Source of the DNA: a virus
IMG/VR virus record: IMGVR_UViG_3300025430_000001
Coordinates: 1-59,503 of that record
Direction: 5' to 3' (one strand)
DNA: 59,503 bases
The notes beneath the pieces were generated by a model that saw nothing but the letters and a program-made list of their open reading frames with translations, had not been told where the DNA came from and searched no databases. Shown here one piece after another: positions 6,827-14,363 of this stretch (position 1 is the stretch's first letter; each line of letters begins with the position of its first letter). Position numbers and translations under genes: made by a program.

Positions 6827-7068
6827 CACTCACCCTCCTTCAGTGCCTTTTCAGCAAGACCAACCGCCATCGCCAGAACGGTCCATGTAACGCCTTCGTT
6901 AGAAGTTTGAGGCACTGGGATGTCTTCATGTTCAATGTCTGCGATCTGCTGCAATACACCGCGTAACCGTTCAATCGTATTGGCGGCTTCATCAAAGATG
7001 TCATTGTTGCCCCAACCAACAGATAACCAAGTGGCAGCACGTTTCCGTAACCGTTCTACAATATCCAT
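6826..7068 (-). CDS. MDIVERLR-family small coiled-coil protein
   Basis: An 80-aa paralogue: MDIVERLRKRAATWL, then FDEAANTIERLRGVLQQIAD, ending LAEKALKEGE. The ALKEGE end is shared with two other members. ATG at 7068 overlaps the preceding TGA. Confidence 0.8.
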   Translation of the reverse strand: MDIVERLRKRAATWLSVGWGNNDIFDEAANTIERLRGVLQQIADIEHEDIPVPQTSNEGVTWTVLAMAVGLAEKALKEGE

Positions 7069-7244
7069 CACAACACCGATTTAACCATTTTGTGCATTGC
7101 CTTTGCTAATCGCTCAACGTGATCATTTTTCCATTTTAATTCTTCCCGCAACCGCTCAATTTCATCCGCAGCTTTTTCGCACAGGTTTTCCGCCTCATGC
7201 GGGTTATAAATAGATGCACTTCGCAACCGTTCAACAATATCCAT
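7068..7244 (-). CDS. MDIVERLR-family small coiled-coil protein (58 aa)
   Basis: MDIVERLRSASIYNPHEA..., then EKAADEIERLREELKWKNDH and a short tail ending KMVKSVL. It has both signature blocks at the usual spacing and TGATG overlaps at both ends. Confidence 0.8.
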   Translation of the reverse strand: MDIVERLRSASIYNPHEAENLCEKAADEIERLREELKWKNDHVERLAKAMHKMVKSVL

Positions 7245-7555
7245 CACTCACTCCCTTTCGCTCTTTTCCATTTAGGAAGCCCAATTTCTTCTGGCGATAA
7301 CCCATAAATGTAACCTATGACATACCACTGCTTTCCGCCATCCAGCTCAGCCATTAATGTTACAAAATCATCGTAACCATGTTCCGCATACCAAGGATCA
7401 TAACTGGTGCTGAAACGATGAAATGCGTTTCCCCAGCGTTTGTCAGTCCATTGTTTAATGAACCCCACATTCATTAGGTCTTCAAGCGTTTCGAACTCCG
7501 CTTCTTTGGGGTCAATAGAGACGTAATTCGGAAGATGTTGTTTAATGATAGCCAT
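7244..7555 (-). CDS. Hypothetical protein within the coiled-coil array
   Basis: A 103-aa protein, MAIIKQHLPNYVSIDPKE..., with aromatic-rich WYAEHGYDDFVTLM and WYVIGYIYGLSPEEIGLP. It lacks the MDIVERLR and EIERLR blocks. No family recognised. TGATG overlaps on both sides. Confidence 0.75.
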   Translation of the reverse strand: MAIIKQHLPNYVSIDPKEAEFETLEDLMNVGFIKQWTDKRWGNAFHRFSTSYDPWYAEHGYDDFVTLMAELDGGKQWYVIGYIYGLSPEEIGLPKWKRAKGSE

Positions 7556-7887
7556 CACTCACCTTCCTTCAGTGCGGCACGGGCCTTGTCCACTAAAACG
7601 ATATAACGCTTGATCAGTCCATATCGCACGTTTTCCACATCGCCAAAAATGCCAGAAATTTGGGCATCAGCAATTTCCTTCAACGCTTCCCGCATATTGT
7701 CATTTTCTTTGCAAACCTGTTTCCAATTTGCCTTTCCTATAATATCTTTCATAAATCGGTCAGCATCCATTTCGGTTATCTTTTTCCGCAACCGCTCAAT
7801 CTCATTGGCGGCCTCTTTAGCAATTTCCCAATCGCCCCAATAATCTTTTACAGATTCAAATTCCCGCAACCGTTCAACAATGTCCAT
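7555..7887 (-). CDS. MDIVERLR-family small coiled-coil protein (110 aa)
   Basis: MDIVERLREFESVKDYWG, then KEAANEIERLRKKITEMDAD, a middle insertion containing NWKQVCKENDNMREALKEIAD, and the end ARAALKEGE. Start at 7887 set by TGATG; an upstream in-frame GTG/ATG region is inside the previous gene. Confidence 0.8.
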   Translation of the reverse strand: MDIVERLREFESVKDYWGDWEIAKEAANEIERLRKKITEMDADRFMKDIIGKANWKQVCKENDNMREALKEIADAQISGIFGDVENVRYGLIKRYIVLVDKARAALKEGE

Positions 7888-8066
7888 CACTTCACCTTTA
7901 CACAAACATGCCTCGTTATTTTAGTTGTATTGATCGTAAGCACTTCTGCTTCCTTACCTGCAATTTCGCAGACCTCCTGATTTTGCATTGGTATAGTTGC
8001 CAATGTCACTGAATCGCCTTTTGCAAAAGGGCCAGCATAAATATAAAGAACCAAAATCCATTCCAT
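7887..8066 (-). CDS. Small exported or membrane-anchored protein (59 aa)
   Basis: MEWILVLYIYAGPFAKGDSV at the N-terminus is hydrophobic, like a signal anchor, followed by a polar domain with two cysteines (EVCEIAGKEAEVL..., HVCVKV). Proteins with this 'C.iAg...' arrangement recur in phages and may be periplasmic. Coupled by TGATG. Confidence 0.7.
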   Translation of the reverse strand: MEWILVLYIYAGPFAKGDSVTLATIPMQNQEVCEIAGKEAEVLTINTTKITRHVCVKVK

Positions 8067-8296
8067 CACTTTTTCTCCACTAGTGCTTTACGGGCTAATT
8101 TAATTGTGTGTGTTGTTTCTGGATTACCAAGATGGTTAATGTGCATGTATTCACATTTTTCATTTACCATTTCCCGTAACGCCTCCCGCAGCCGTTCAAT
8201 CTCTTTCACCATGTTGGCGCAATCAGTCATCATTACATAATTGATGCCGCCAATATGATGCATGTTAGGTGGATTAAAACGATCTATATATGCCAT
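8066..8296 (-). CDS. EIERLR-containing small protein (76 aa)
   Basis: MAYIDRFNPPNMHHIGGIN then MVKEIERLREALREMVNEKC and the end IKLARKALVEKK. It keeps the EIERLR heptad and ARKAL-type end but has replaced the MDIVERLR start, suggesting a diverged member of the array. TGATG start overlap. Confidence 0.75.
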   Translation of the reverse strand: MAYIDRFNPPNMHHIGGINYVMMTDCANMVKEIERLREALREMVNEKCEYMHINHLGNPETTHTIKLARKALVEKK

Positions 8297-8580
8297 CACT
8301 CATCCTCCTTCAGTGCGGCACGGGCGTCGTCAAGCCAATAAGGCTCTTTGTCGTGCCTTTCGCACCATGCAACAGCATCTTCCACAACAACCCGCAACCG
8401 TTCAATCTCATCGGCGGCATCGGTAATTGTTTTTGGCATGAGCCGTAACGCTCCCCGCAACCGTTCAATTTCGTCTAACAGCCCCCCGACAAGCACATCT
8501 GGATGCAAAGCAAAAATTGTTTTGTTCTCCATAGGTGGTCGCAGGGACAGGTATTTTTTTGCGTCATCTACAGCACTCAT
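8296..8580 (-). CDS. EIERLR-containing small protein with two copies (94 aa)
   Basis: Two EIERLR blocks (LLDEIERLRGALRLM and AADEIERLRVVVEDA) in one protein, with the shared end DDARAALKEDE and a WCERHDKEPYWL segment. This looks like an internal duplication or fusion of two array members. TGATG overlaps both sides. Confidence 0.78.
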   Translation of the reverse strand: MSAVDDAKKYLSLRPPMENKTIFALHPDVLVGGLLDEIERLRGALRLMPKTITDAADEIERLRVVVEDAVAWCERHDKEPYWLDDARAALKEDE

Positions 8581-8798
8581 CACTCACCCTCCTTCAGTGC
8601 GTCAGCAATTATCTTCAACAACGACTTTTTAATCACGGATTCAGTGGGTAACCATTGATTGATGCCCCTATCTAAATCGGTTAATGCTTTACGCAGCCGT
8701 TCAATCTCAACGTCTTTTCGTTCAATTTCATGCACCGCCCAAGCGTAGCATTCTTCTTGATCGGCGCGATCTTTCAAAACGTCCATATAACTTTCCAT
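8580..8798 (-). CDS. EIERLR-like small coiled-coil protein (72 aa)
   Basis: MESYMDVLKDRADQEECYA, then HEIERKDVEIERLRKALTDL and the end IIADALKEGE. First clear member of the array in transcription order. ATG 8798 overlaps the stop of the 37-aa gene as TGATG. Confidence 0.75.
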   Translation of the reverse strand: MESYMDVLKDRADQEECYAWAVHEIERKDVEIERLRKALTDLDRGINQWLPTESVIKKSLLKIIADALKEGE

Positions 8799-8911
8799 CA
8801 CCAAATCACCTCCCCATTAACGACAATATGCTCGTACCACCGGTGCCCCGTATCGTCCTCCCATAAGGCCCACACGTTGTCCGGTTCATATTCATATCTG
8901 ATCAGTGTCAT
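8798..8911 (-). CDS. Very small acidic/aromatic protein (37 aa)
   Basis: MTLIRYEYEPDNVWALWEDD then HRWYEHIVVNGEVIW. It overlaps the upstream gene by 20 nt and its TGA forms TGATG with the next ATG. The Trp/Tyr-rich composition and exact fit to the coupled array argue for coding; no family known. Confidence 0.6.
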   Translation of the reverse strand: MTLIRYEYEPDNVWALWEDDTGHRWYEHIVVNGEVIW

Positions 8912-9092
8912 CTTTTTTATCCCAACTAAATTTTGGCAGGGTCACCTTCGGCTTAACGGAAGCCAGATCCCCTCGGATGCTGGCCTCTCGCTTGGCTTGG
9001 TTCGATGAAACCAAGCGCACCTTGCCGTTGGGGTCAATACCGCCGACGCTTGCGCCGCCATGGTTGCGCGGACCGCGCTTGCCAATGGCCAT
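8892..9092 (-). CDS. Small basic protein (66 aa)
   Basis: MAIGKRGPRNHGGASVGGID, continuing with KVRLVSSNQAKREASIRGDL and a KPKVTLPKFSWDKKDD tail. Basic, Gly-containing N-terminus; unknown function. TGATG overlap with the preceding gene. Confidence 0.72.
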   Translation of the reverse strand: MAIGKRGPRNHGGASVGGIDPNGKVRLVSSNQAKREASIRGDLASVKPKVTLPKFSWDKKDDTDQI

Positions 9093-9313
9093 CACATATA
9101 CAGGCTATGGTCGATAGCCTTCTCCGCTGGTCCGTCGTGAAGGGCCGTGTGGTCGTTGACGTTGTCGAATGGATAACGCCGCATCTCGACGATGTCGTGA
9201 TCCTCGTCGCGGGTCTTTTTCAAGAAATTGACGTGGAACCGAGCCGCCATAAACGATTCGGTCGTAGCCACGATGTGGTCGATGCTCTTGCCTGCTGGCA
9301 CGATGTAAAACAT
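9092..9313 (-). CDS. Hypothetical protein (73 aa)
   Basis: MFYIVPAGKSIDHIVATTES then HVNFLKKTRDEDHDIVEMRR. The start at 9313 is chosen over an ATG 12 nt upstream (9325), because GGAG lies 8 nt before 9313 and actually overlaps the upstream ATG. Function unknown. Confidence 0.7.
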   Translation of the reverse strand: MFYIVPAGKSIDHIVATTESFMAARFHVNFLKKTRDEDHDIVEMRRYPFDNVNDHTALHDGPAEKAIDHSLYM

Positions 9314-9346
9314 TGGTATCTCCATTTACTGAACAATGATGTTGTC

Positions 9347-9604
9347 TCACGAATCAAAAGACGTGTCAAACATATTTTTATACATCTCTTCGACGGTCCA
9401 CTCGTCCTCGAATTCGCCGATCCCGTCGGGGTCCACCAGAACGCCATCAGGGAACGTAAGCGCCAAGCGTTTATGCCTTTCCTTCCTATGCTGGCGGCGG
9501 AAGGCCTGATAGGCCTCCTGCTCTGTCAGACCGTATTCCTCACCAATCGAGCGGTACGTTCGGCCATCATAGACCCGCTCAATGTAAATTTGATGGTCGT
9601 TCAT
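9347..9604 (-). CDS. Small protein with possible helix-turn-helix
   Basis: An 85-aa protein. RTYRSIGEEYGLTEQEAYQAF (about residues 15-36) has the spacing of a helix-turn-helix and is followed by a very basic RRQHRKERHKR stretch, so nucleic-acid binding is likely. C-terminal half is acidic (GEFEDEWTVEEMYKNM). ATGA overlap with the preceding stop. Confidence 0.72.
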   Translation of the reverse strand: MNDHQIYIERVYDGRTYRSIGEEYGLTEQEAYQAFRRQHRKERHKRLALTFPDGVLVDPDGIGEFEDEWTVEEMYKNMFDTSFDS

Positions 9605-9837
9605 TGCTCTGGCCCCGCCTCGCTCTTGTCCTCGGCGATCTGGCCATAGAACGTCATTGCGGCCTGCATACGTGCCGGAGCATCGAGCTGTGACATGACA
9701 TTGGCGACAAAGGTAGACGTCAGGTGCAGCACGGTGCCCACCGTCAGGCCATCCATGGCCTTGGCCATCGCGTCATAGGCCTTGATATGCTTCTCTTGGG
9801 TCTTCTTCTTCATGTGCTCGTTTAGGTCGATTGTCAT
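9601..9837 (-). CDS. Hypothetical helical protein (78 aa)
   Basis: MTIDLNEHMKKKTQEKHIKA with GLTVGTVLHLTSTFVANVMS and an acidic end. Likely all-helical; no family recognised. ATGA overlaps at both ends. Confidence 0.72.
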   Translation of the reverse strand: MTIDLNEHMKKKTQEKHIKAYDAMAKAMDGLTVGTVLHLTSTFVANVMSQLDAPARMQAAMTFYGQIAEDKSEAGPEQ

Positions 9838-10193
9838 AATCCGTCTCCTTCTTCACAATCAATTTCAACTTTCACGCAGGCGATGCGGTGTTGAGAAGCA
9901 TATTCATCAGCACCTTCTTTTGTGTCAAAAAAATCATCTGTCTGTTTATCAATATTAACCCAAATTGTTTTTTTGATGCGTTGTTTGACTTCAACAAGGT
10001 CAGACGCAGATGAAGGTGAACCATCATAAACTCCACCGCATATAAATTTACCATCTTTTGCCCAACACATTGCCCACCAACCATCTTCCGTAAGTATGGC
10101 TCCATGAACTGCCCAAATACTATTCCCATCCGTTGCATAAATCCGAACCTCACGACCGTTGCGGGTGCGGTACTTCTTATTCTTGTCGATCAT
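9834..10193 (-). CDS. KYRTRNGREVRIYATDG-type phage protein (119 aa)
   Basis: Begins MIDKNKKYRTRNGREVRIYA and contains VHGAILTEDGWWAMCWAKDG and SDLVEVKQRI, the order seen in a common phage protein type of unknown function (a small beta-rich fold). The C-terminal part (IWVNIDKQTDDFFDTKEGAD...) is also typical. ATGA overlaps both sides. Confidence 0.8.
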   Translation of the reverse strand: MIDKNKKYRTRNGREVRIYATDGNSIWAVHGAILTEDGWWAMCWAKDGKFICGGVYDGSPSSASDLVEVKQRIKKTIWVNIDKQTDDFFDTKEGADEYASQHRIACVKVEIDCEEGDGL

Positions 10194-10444
10194 TTTAATA
10201 CCTCATAAAGTTTTGATGATTTTTTGCCAGACTGCGTGGGCATAAACTCGCCTGTCCACTTCAGCATCTCGTTATCGACGAAGAATTTAAACAACTTCGC
10301 CCACATATTAGCCTTTGGTGGTGGGCCCACAAATAACTGCAACATAATGCGGATTGATTCGCCTGTTGCAGCAACGCCCACCATTTCCCGTGCCCATTCG
10401 TCGTATTGTCTCTGGGCCTTCAAATACCAGCTATCATCGCTCAT
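10190..10444 (-). CDS. Hypothetical protein downstream of primase-helicase (84 aa)
   Basis: MSDDSWYLKAQRQYDEWARE... LQLFVGPPPKANMWAKLFKF. Start overlaps the primase stop as TAATG, so it is coupled to replication protein synthesis and may be an accessory factor. No family recognised. Confidence 0.75.
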   Translation of the reverse strand: MSDDSWYLKAQRQYDEWAREMVGVAATGESIRIMLQLFVGPPPKANMWAKLFKFFVDNEMLKWTGEFMPTQSGKKSSKLYEVLK

Positions 10445-12702
10445 TAAATTTTCCTATAGCGTTTGATTTTGATCTTTTTGCGTGGGTGTATGCTTTCTTC
10501 GACGACTAGATATCCTTTATCTGCAAGCTTCTTCAGCCCCTTTTCAATATCCTCCTTCTTGTATGTCCTAAGTTTATTAACCAAAACCCCGAAAGTTTCG
10601 CCCTCGTGGTCAATCAGGTTAACCAGCCGGGATAGCAACGCGTCCTCCGGCGCTTCTTTCTGGCGGTCGTTTCCGATCACCATACGGGCCTTGGTCTCGA
10701 TGTCATTCTTGATCATCGCATAGGCCCAACGAACGTGCTCAACCGTGCGCAGACCTTCCGGTGCCGCTAGGATGAACGATACCTTTGCCACAAGCTCCTT
10801 GCCGCGCAGATACAGCGCCTCCAGCCCATTACGCTCCGAGGCGTCCTCGGCCAGATTATGCAGCGCCTCGCTGGAGCGCTCCAGAAGGGCCACGGCGTCG
10901 TCTGTCGAGGGCACCGACACCTTGGAGCCATAGTTCTCGATGCGCCCCTCTGGCATCATGCTAAAGGATCCTGCAGATGCGATCTGCTGCAGGGTTGCCT
11001 TCATCTCATCTGGCATCGGGCGCTTCTTGAACCGCTTCTTCTCGTAGGGCACCGACTTGGTCTCGATGAACAGCAACGACCGACCGATGAAACCGTTTGT
11101 GGCATTTTCAAAGTTGACAGTCGAATCAAAGTTTGTGTTGGTCGTAAACCCGATCATCGACAGGAAGGGATTGCGAATGCCGTCCTCGATGAACTTCAAA
11201 GCCTGCTCCAACTGAACACGCCGGGCTTCCTTGAGTTTGTCGGGGCCGTCATCAAGCTGCCGGTCGATCTGGGTAATCTCGGCCAGCAACTGCTTGCGGA
11301 TTTCCTTGCGCACATCGCCGCTGACCATCAGCGAACTATTGCCCTTGGAATAGACAGACATCAGGATGCCGATAATGCCTTCGAGGTAGTTTGCGCCGCC
11401 CTTGGTCTGAGCCGACTTGATCTTGGTAAACAGGTAGCCGATCTCGTCGATCAGGTAATAGGTAGGCTGGTGCTCGACGAGGTTGCGGACCATTTCCTGC
11501 TCTGACTTGATCGCGCCGTAGCAGGCCTTCTTAAGGCCCACAGCCGTCATGATCTCGCCCACGCCATCGAGGACGCTGTCCTTGCCGGTGCCCGATCCCG
11601 CGACGCAGAACCCGATTAGGTTTGACGTCACGCTGCCGATTGGATCGTTATACTTTAGGCCAATAAGGTTGCCCATTGCGATCAAAGCACCGCCGACCGA
11701 TAGGTTCTCGCGCTTATAGCGAACCTGATCTTCGATCCATTCAGCTACCTCGCCGACGAAGCCTGGTGGGCGACGCAGGTCAATGCCGCTGATATCGATC
11801 TCGTCCTGCTCTACCTCTTCAATGACCTCATTCGTCGAGAACGTGACCGGCCACTTCCAGCCACCCTCTTCAGCGTAGTAGACGAGGGTTCCGAGGGTGA
11901 CGGGGTTGGCTGACTTTCCAAAGCTGTGCCACTTCTTGGCCATGTCTGAGGCATCGTGCTTGCTGGATGTGCTGGACCAAGCCTCCCAGAGGTCGTAGGC
12001 CGAACCAGCGGATGCGTGGTGTAGGGCCATGCCGATCTTGATCCAGACATCGTAGTCGAGATCGGCGTTGTTGATATACGAGAGCATATCCCCGAGTTGA
12101 TTATATGATACATCGACGGTCTTGCTTTCAAAGGTTGCGCGATAGCGCTCTGGCTTCTTTAGCAGTTCAAGCAGCGATGCTGGGGCGGTGTCAATATCAT
12201 TTGGCGATCCCACAGCGATTGTGTAGCGGTTGCCACTGGCATGCAGCGACCCCGGCCCGACGACGTAGCCGGATGACTTGAAATCAACACCTTTGTAGGC
12301 ATCAAGCTGCTGCACCAAGGCGACATTTTCGGGAGCTTTGAAGTACAGGTGCTTCGATCCGCCACCCGATCCCGTTTCCACGATCAGGCCTGCGCCGGTG
12401 ATTTCTGGAAAGTCCTTGATCAACTGCGCATATGATTCGACGCCGCCGTTACGGGCGTCAACATCGACGACGATCAACCCCTTCACCAGCACACCGTAGC
12501 CGGTGGCGAAGTGGTCCATTTTCTCGAAGCTTTCCAATTGCTCTTCGGACCATTCCGGCACCGAGGTCCAATTAGACATGATCGGGTGCTTCAAAACCGC
12601 TTTACAATTTTTATTGTGACAAGCGCAGCGACCATCCTTTGCAATGCCATGCAAGCCAAAGATGCGGTAACCCGCCTCCCAAAAGTCGCGATGATTTGAC
12701 AT
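10444..12702 (-). CDS. Primase/polymerase-helicase fusion
   Basis: A 752-aa replication protein. N-terminal Prim-Pol-type domain (about residues 1-190): CACHNKNC and KHP near residue 35, VVDVDARNGG (metal-binding acidic motif) near 93, and GGGSKHLYF near 120. Next comes a primase C-terminal (PriCT-2-like) region around YINNADLDYDVWIKIGMALH (about 210-270), then an ATPase with Walker A CVAGSGTGKDS (about 370) and Walker B YYLIDEIGYL (about 420). The C-terminus resembles a winged helix (LADKGYLVVEE). It would prime and unwind phage DNA. ATG 12702 is chosen; it lies just after the HTH-gene stop. No DNA polymerase gene is present, so synthesis probably relies on the host. Confidence 0.88.
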   Translation of the reverse strand: MSNHRDFWEAGYRIFGLHGIAKDGRCACHNKNCKAVLKHPIMSNWTSVPEWSEEQLESFEKMDHFATGYGVLVKGLIVVDVDARNGGVESYAQLIKDFPEITGAGLIVETGSGGGSKHLYFKAPENVALVQQLDAYKGVDFKSSGYVVGPGSLHASGNRYTIAVGSPNDIDTAPASLLELLKKPERYRATFESKTVDVSYNQLGDMLSYINNADLDYDVWIKIGMALHHASAGSAYDLWEAWSSTSSKHDASDMAKKWHSFGKSANPVTLGTLVYYAEEGGWKWPVTFSTNEVIEEVEQDEIDISGIDLRRPPGFVGEVAEWIEDQVRYKRENLSVGGALIAMGNLIGLKYNDPIGSVTSNLIGFCVAGSGTGKDSVLDGVGEIMTAVGLKKACYGAIKSEQEMVRNLVEHQPTYYLIDEIGYLFTKIKSAQTKGGANYLEGIIGILMSVYSKGNSSLMVSGDVRKEIRKQLLAEITQIDRQLDDGPDKLKEARRVQLEQALKFIEDGIRNPFLSMIGFTTNTNFDSTVNFENATNGFIGRSLLFIETKSVPYEKKRFKKRPMPDEMKATLQQIASAGSFSMMPEGRIENYGSKVSVPSTDDAVALLERSSEALHNLAEDASERNGLEALYLRGKELVAKVSFILAAPEGLRTVEHVRWAYAMIKNDIETKARMVIGNDRQKEAPEDALLSRLVNLIDHEGETFGVLVNKLRTYKKEDIEKGLKKLADKGYLVVEESIHPRKKIKIKRYRKI

Positions 12703-12703
12703 T

Positions 12704-12892
12704 TTATTCTTGGTTCCCAAACAAATATTTCACGAGCTTTTCATATGTCGTCATGTGCGGATTATTGTTTTTACCCGCAGCGATAGAGCGAATGGTATTC
12801 TCGTGTAGACCAGTAGAGACAGCAACCTTTGCGAGGTTGCGGTCATTGAGCGCCACCCTTATGCGCTCCATCGTGACATTGTTCAAATCCAT
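12704..12892 (-). CDS. HTH transcriptional regulator (62 aa)
   Basis: A Cro/XRE-type DNA-binding protein: VALNDRNLAKVAVSTGLHEN followed by TIRSIAAGKNNNPHMTTYEK is a classical helix-turn-helix with recognition helix. There is no dimerisation or cleavage domain, as in small Cro-like proteins. It is the first gene of the leftward early operon, beside an inverted repeat (12918-12956) that is its likely operator, so it probably controls both early directions and itself. Confidence 0.85.
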   Translation of the reverse strand: MDLNNVTMERIRVALNDRNLAKVAVSTGLHENTIRSIAAGKNNNPHMTTYEKLVKYLFGNQE

Positions 12893-12979
12893 TTTTTATG
12901 CCTCTTTCAATATTGTGGTGTTGACAATCACACAACCTGATGTCATTTGTCAACACGTTGAAACAGAGGAGATATGCCA
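12893..12979. promoter_or_regulatory. Divergent early control region with inverted repeat
   Basis: GTGTTGACAA (12918-12927) and TTGTCAACAC (12947-12956) form a perfect 10-bp inverted repeat separated by 19 nt; a smaller TGACA/TGTCA pair lies inside it. Each arm contains TTGACA on one strand, so two -35-like boxes point in opposite directions, but the matching -10 boxes are weak. The region separates the HTH gene from the Sak4-like gene and is the best candidate for the phage's early switch. Confidence 0.65.
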
Positions 12980-13765
12980 ATGGGCATTTTAGATACGATA
13001 AAAAAGCCGGGTGACAGGCCTGTAGTTGTCACGCTTTGCGGGGATAGTGGTATGGGTAAAACCACACTTGCTGCCTCGTTTCCCAAGCCGATCTTTATTC
13101 GTGCTGAAGATGGTGTTCAATCAATCCCCGAAAATCTAAAGCCAGATGTTTTCCCCGTCATTAATGACGTCGAAGACCTTTGGAACCAGCTTAAGGGTCT
13201 GATGGGCGAAGAGCATGGCTACAAGACTTTGGTCGTTGATAGCATCACGGCTCTGGAGCGCATGTTTATCGCGGACGTCATCGCGAAGGACAACAAGAAG
13301 GCCACAAACATCCAGCAGGCTGCTGGTGGCTATGGCGCTGGCCGCGAGGCTGTCGCGATCATGCATCAGCGTTTGCGAAAGGCTGCTGCAATCCTCGCTG
13401 AAAAGCGCGGCATGCATACTGTGTTCATTGCCCACGTTGAAATCGGCACTGAAAATCCACCGGATGATGATTCGTTTAGCAAGTACGGCCTGCGCCTGCA
13501 TGCCAAGTCGATGGCACCCTATGTCGATGACGTAGATGTCGTGGGCTTCTTGAAACTGGAAACTTTTACGAAAGGTGATGGCGACCGCAAGAAAGCCATC
13601 TCCGACGGAACTCGTGTGCTGATCACACACGCAGCGGCAGCCAATGTGTCTAAAAACCGCTACGGCATTACCGAGCCACTGATTGTCGAGCTGGGTAAGA
13701 ACCCCCTCGAAGCCTATATCCCATCACTTAGCGTTGTATTGAAGAAGGAAAAAGTAAATGGTTGA
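12980..13765 (+). CDS. Sak4-like recombinase ATPase
   Basis: A 261-aa P-loop ATPase of the RecA-like phage group often called Sak4 (AAA_24), used for single-strand annealing and recombination with an SSB partner. Walker A is TLCGDSGMGKTT (near residue 20), Walker B is YKTLVVDSITALE (near 78), followed by a GYGAGREAVAIMHQR segment and VFIAHVE. Size is typical. The ATG at 12980 is preferred over 12974, because AGGAG lies 8 nt before 12980 and only 2 nt before 12974. It overlaps the SSB-like gene by 8 nt, which fits the known pairing. Confidence 0.85.
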   Translation: MGILDTIKKPGDRPVVVTLCGDSGMGKTTLAASFPKPIFIRAEDGVQSIPENLKPDVFPVINDVEDLWNQLKGLMGEEHGYKTLVVDSITALERMFIADVIAKDNKKATNIQQAAGGYGAGREAVAIMHQRLRKAAAILAEKRGMHTVFIAHVEIGTENPPDDDSFSKYGLRLHAKSMAPYVDDVDVVGFLKLETFTKGDGDRKKAISDGTRVLITHAAAANVSKNRYGITEPLIVELGKNPLEAYIPSLSVVLKKEKVNG

Positions 13766-14297
13766 TTATTGGAACCTCTCGGATGGCGATGACATCCACA
13801 AGACCGGCGGCGAATTTGAAACCGGCGGCGGTAACTTTGCTCCGATCCCCGATGGCACCGGCCTGCTGGCTGCCATTGACGAGGCAAAAATCGATGAAGA
13901 CCGTGATGGCAACGAGTTCGTCTCGATCCGCTGGTCAGTCCTGACGCCTGCGGAATACAAGAACCGCAAGGTCTTCCAGAAGATTTGGTGCATTGACGAC
14001 AAGCCGCGCCAGAAAGACCCAGAGAAGGCCAAGGACAAGGCCAAGCGCATGCTTTTTGCTATCGACAAGAACGCCGGTGGCGCACTGGTGGCCAGCGGCA
14101 AGGCACCAAATGACAACAATCTGCAGAAGGCGCTTTCGGGCAAGCAGATGCAGATCACGGTCAACATCTGGGATATGGTCGGCGACGACGGCAAGAAGAT
14201 GACCGGCAATTGGATTGCGTCGGTATCGCCGAAGGCTAACGCGTCCAAGGCTGCACGGCCACGCCCTGCAGACGACGATGATGGAATTCCGTTCTAA
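13758..14297 (+). CDS. Single-stranded DNA-binding protein (DUF669-type)
   Basis: A 179-aa protein with an OB-fold-like core (FVSIRWSVLTPAEYKNRKVF, QMQITVNIWDMVGDDG) and the acidic C-terminal tip DDDDGIPF, the hallmark used by SSBs to recruit partner proteins. DUF669 proteins next to Sak4 genes act as phage SSBs. It would coat ssDNA in replication and recombination. A GC hairpin follows. Confidence 0.82.
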   Translation: MVDYWNLSDGDDIHKTGGEFETGGGNFAPIPDGTGLLAAIDEAKIDEDRDGNEFVSIRWSVLTPAEYKNRKVFQKIWCIDDKPRQKDPEKAKDKAKRMLFAIDKNAGGALVASGKAPNDNNLQKALSGKQMQITVNIWDMVGDDGKKMTGNWIASVSPKANASKAARPRPADDDDGIPF

Positions 14298-14309
14298 GGG
14301 GACTAGAAC

Positions 14310-14337
14310 GGGACGGGGGCGGCTTCGGGGCCGTCCC
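14310..14337 (+). terminator. GC hairpin after the SSB gene (possible attenuator)
   Basis: GGGACGG (14310-14316) pairs with CCGTCCC (14331-14337). No T run follows, so it may lower read-through or protect the upstream mRNA instead of terminating fully. Confidence 0.4.
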
Positions 14338-14363
14338 CACTTTAACAACATATGGAGATTAAA

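Noticed and set aside
11811-12131. Minus-strand 106-aa frame within the primase-helicase
   Set aside because: Composition is Ser/Arg/Pro-rich and it lies wholly within a conserved domain in another frame.
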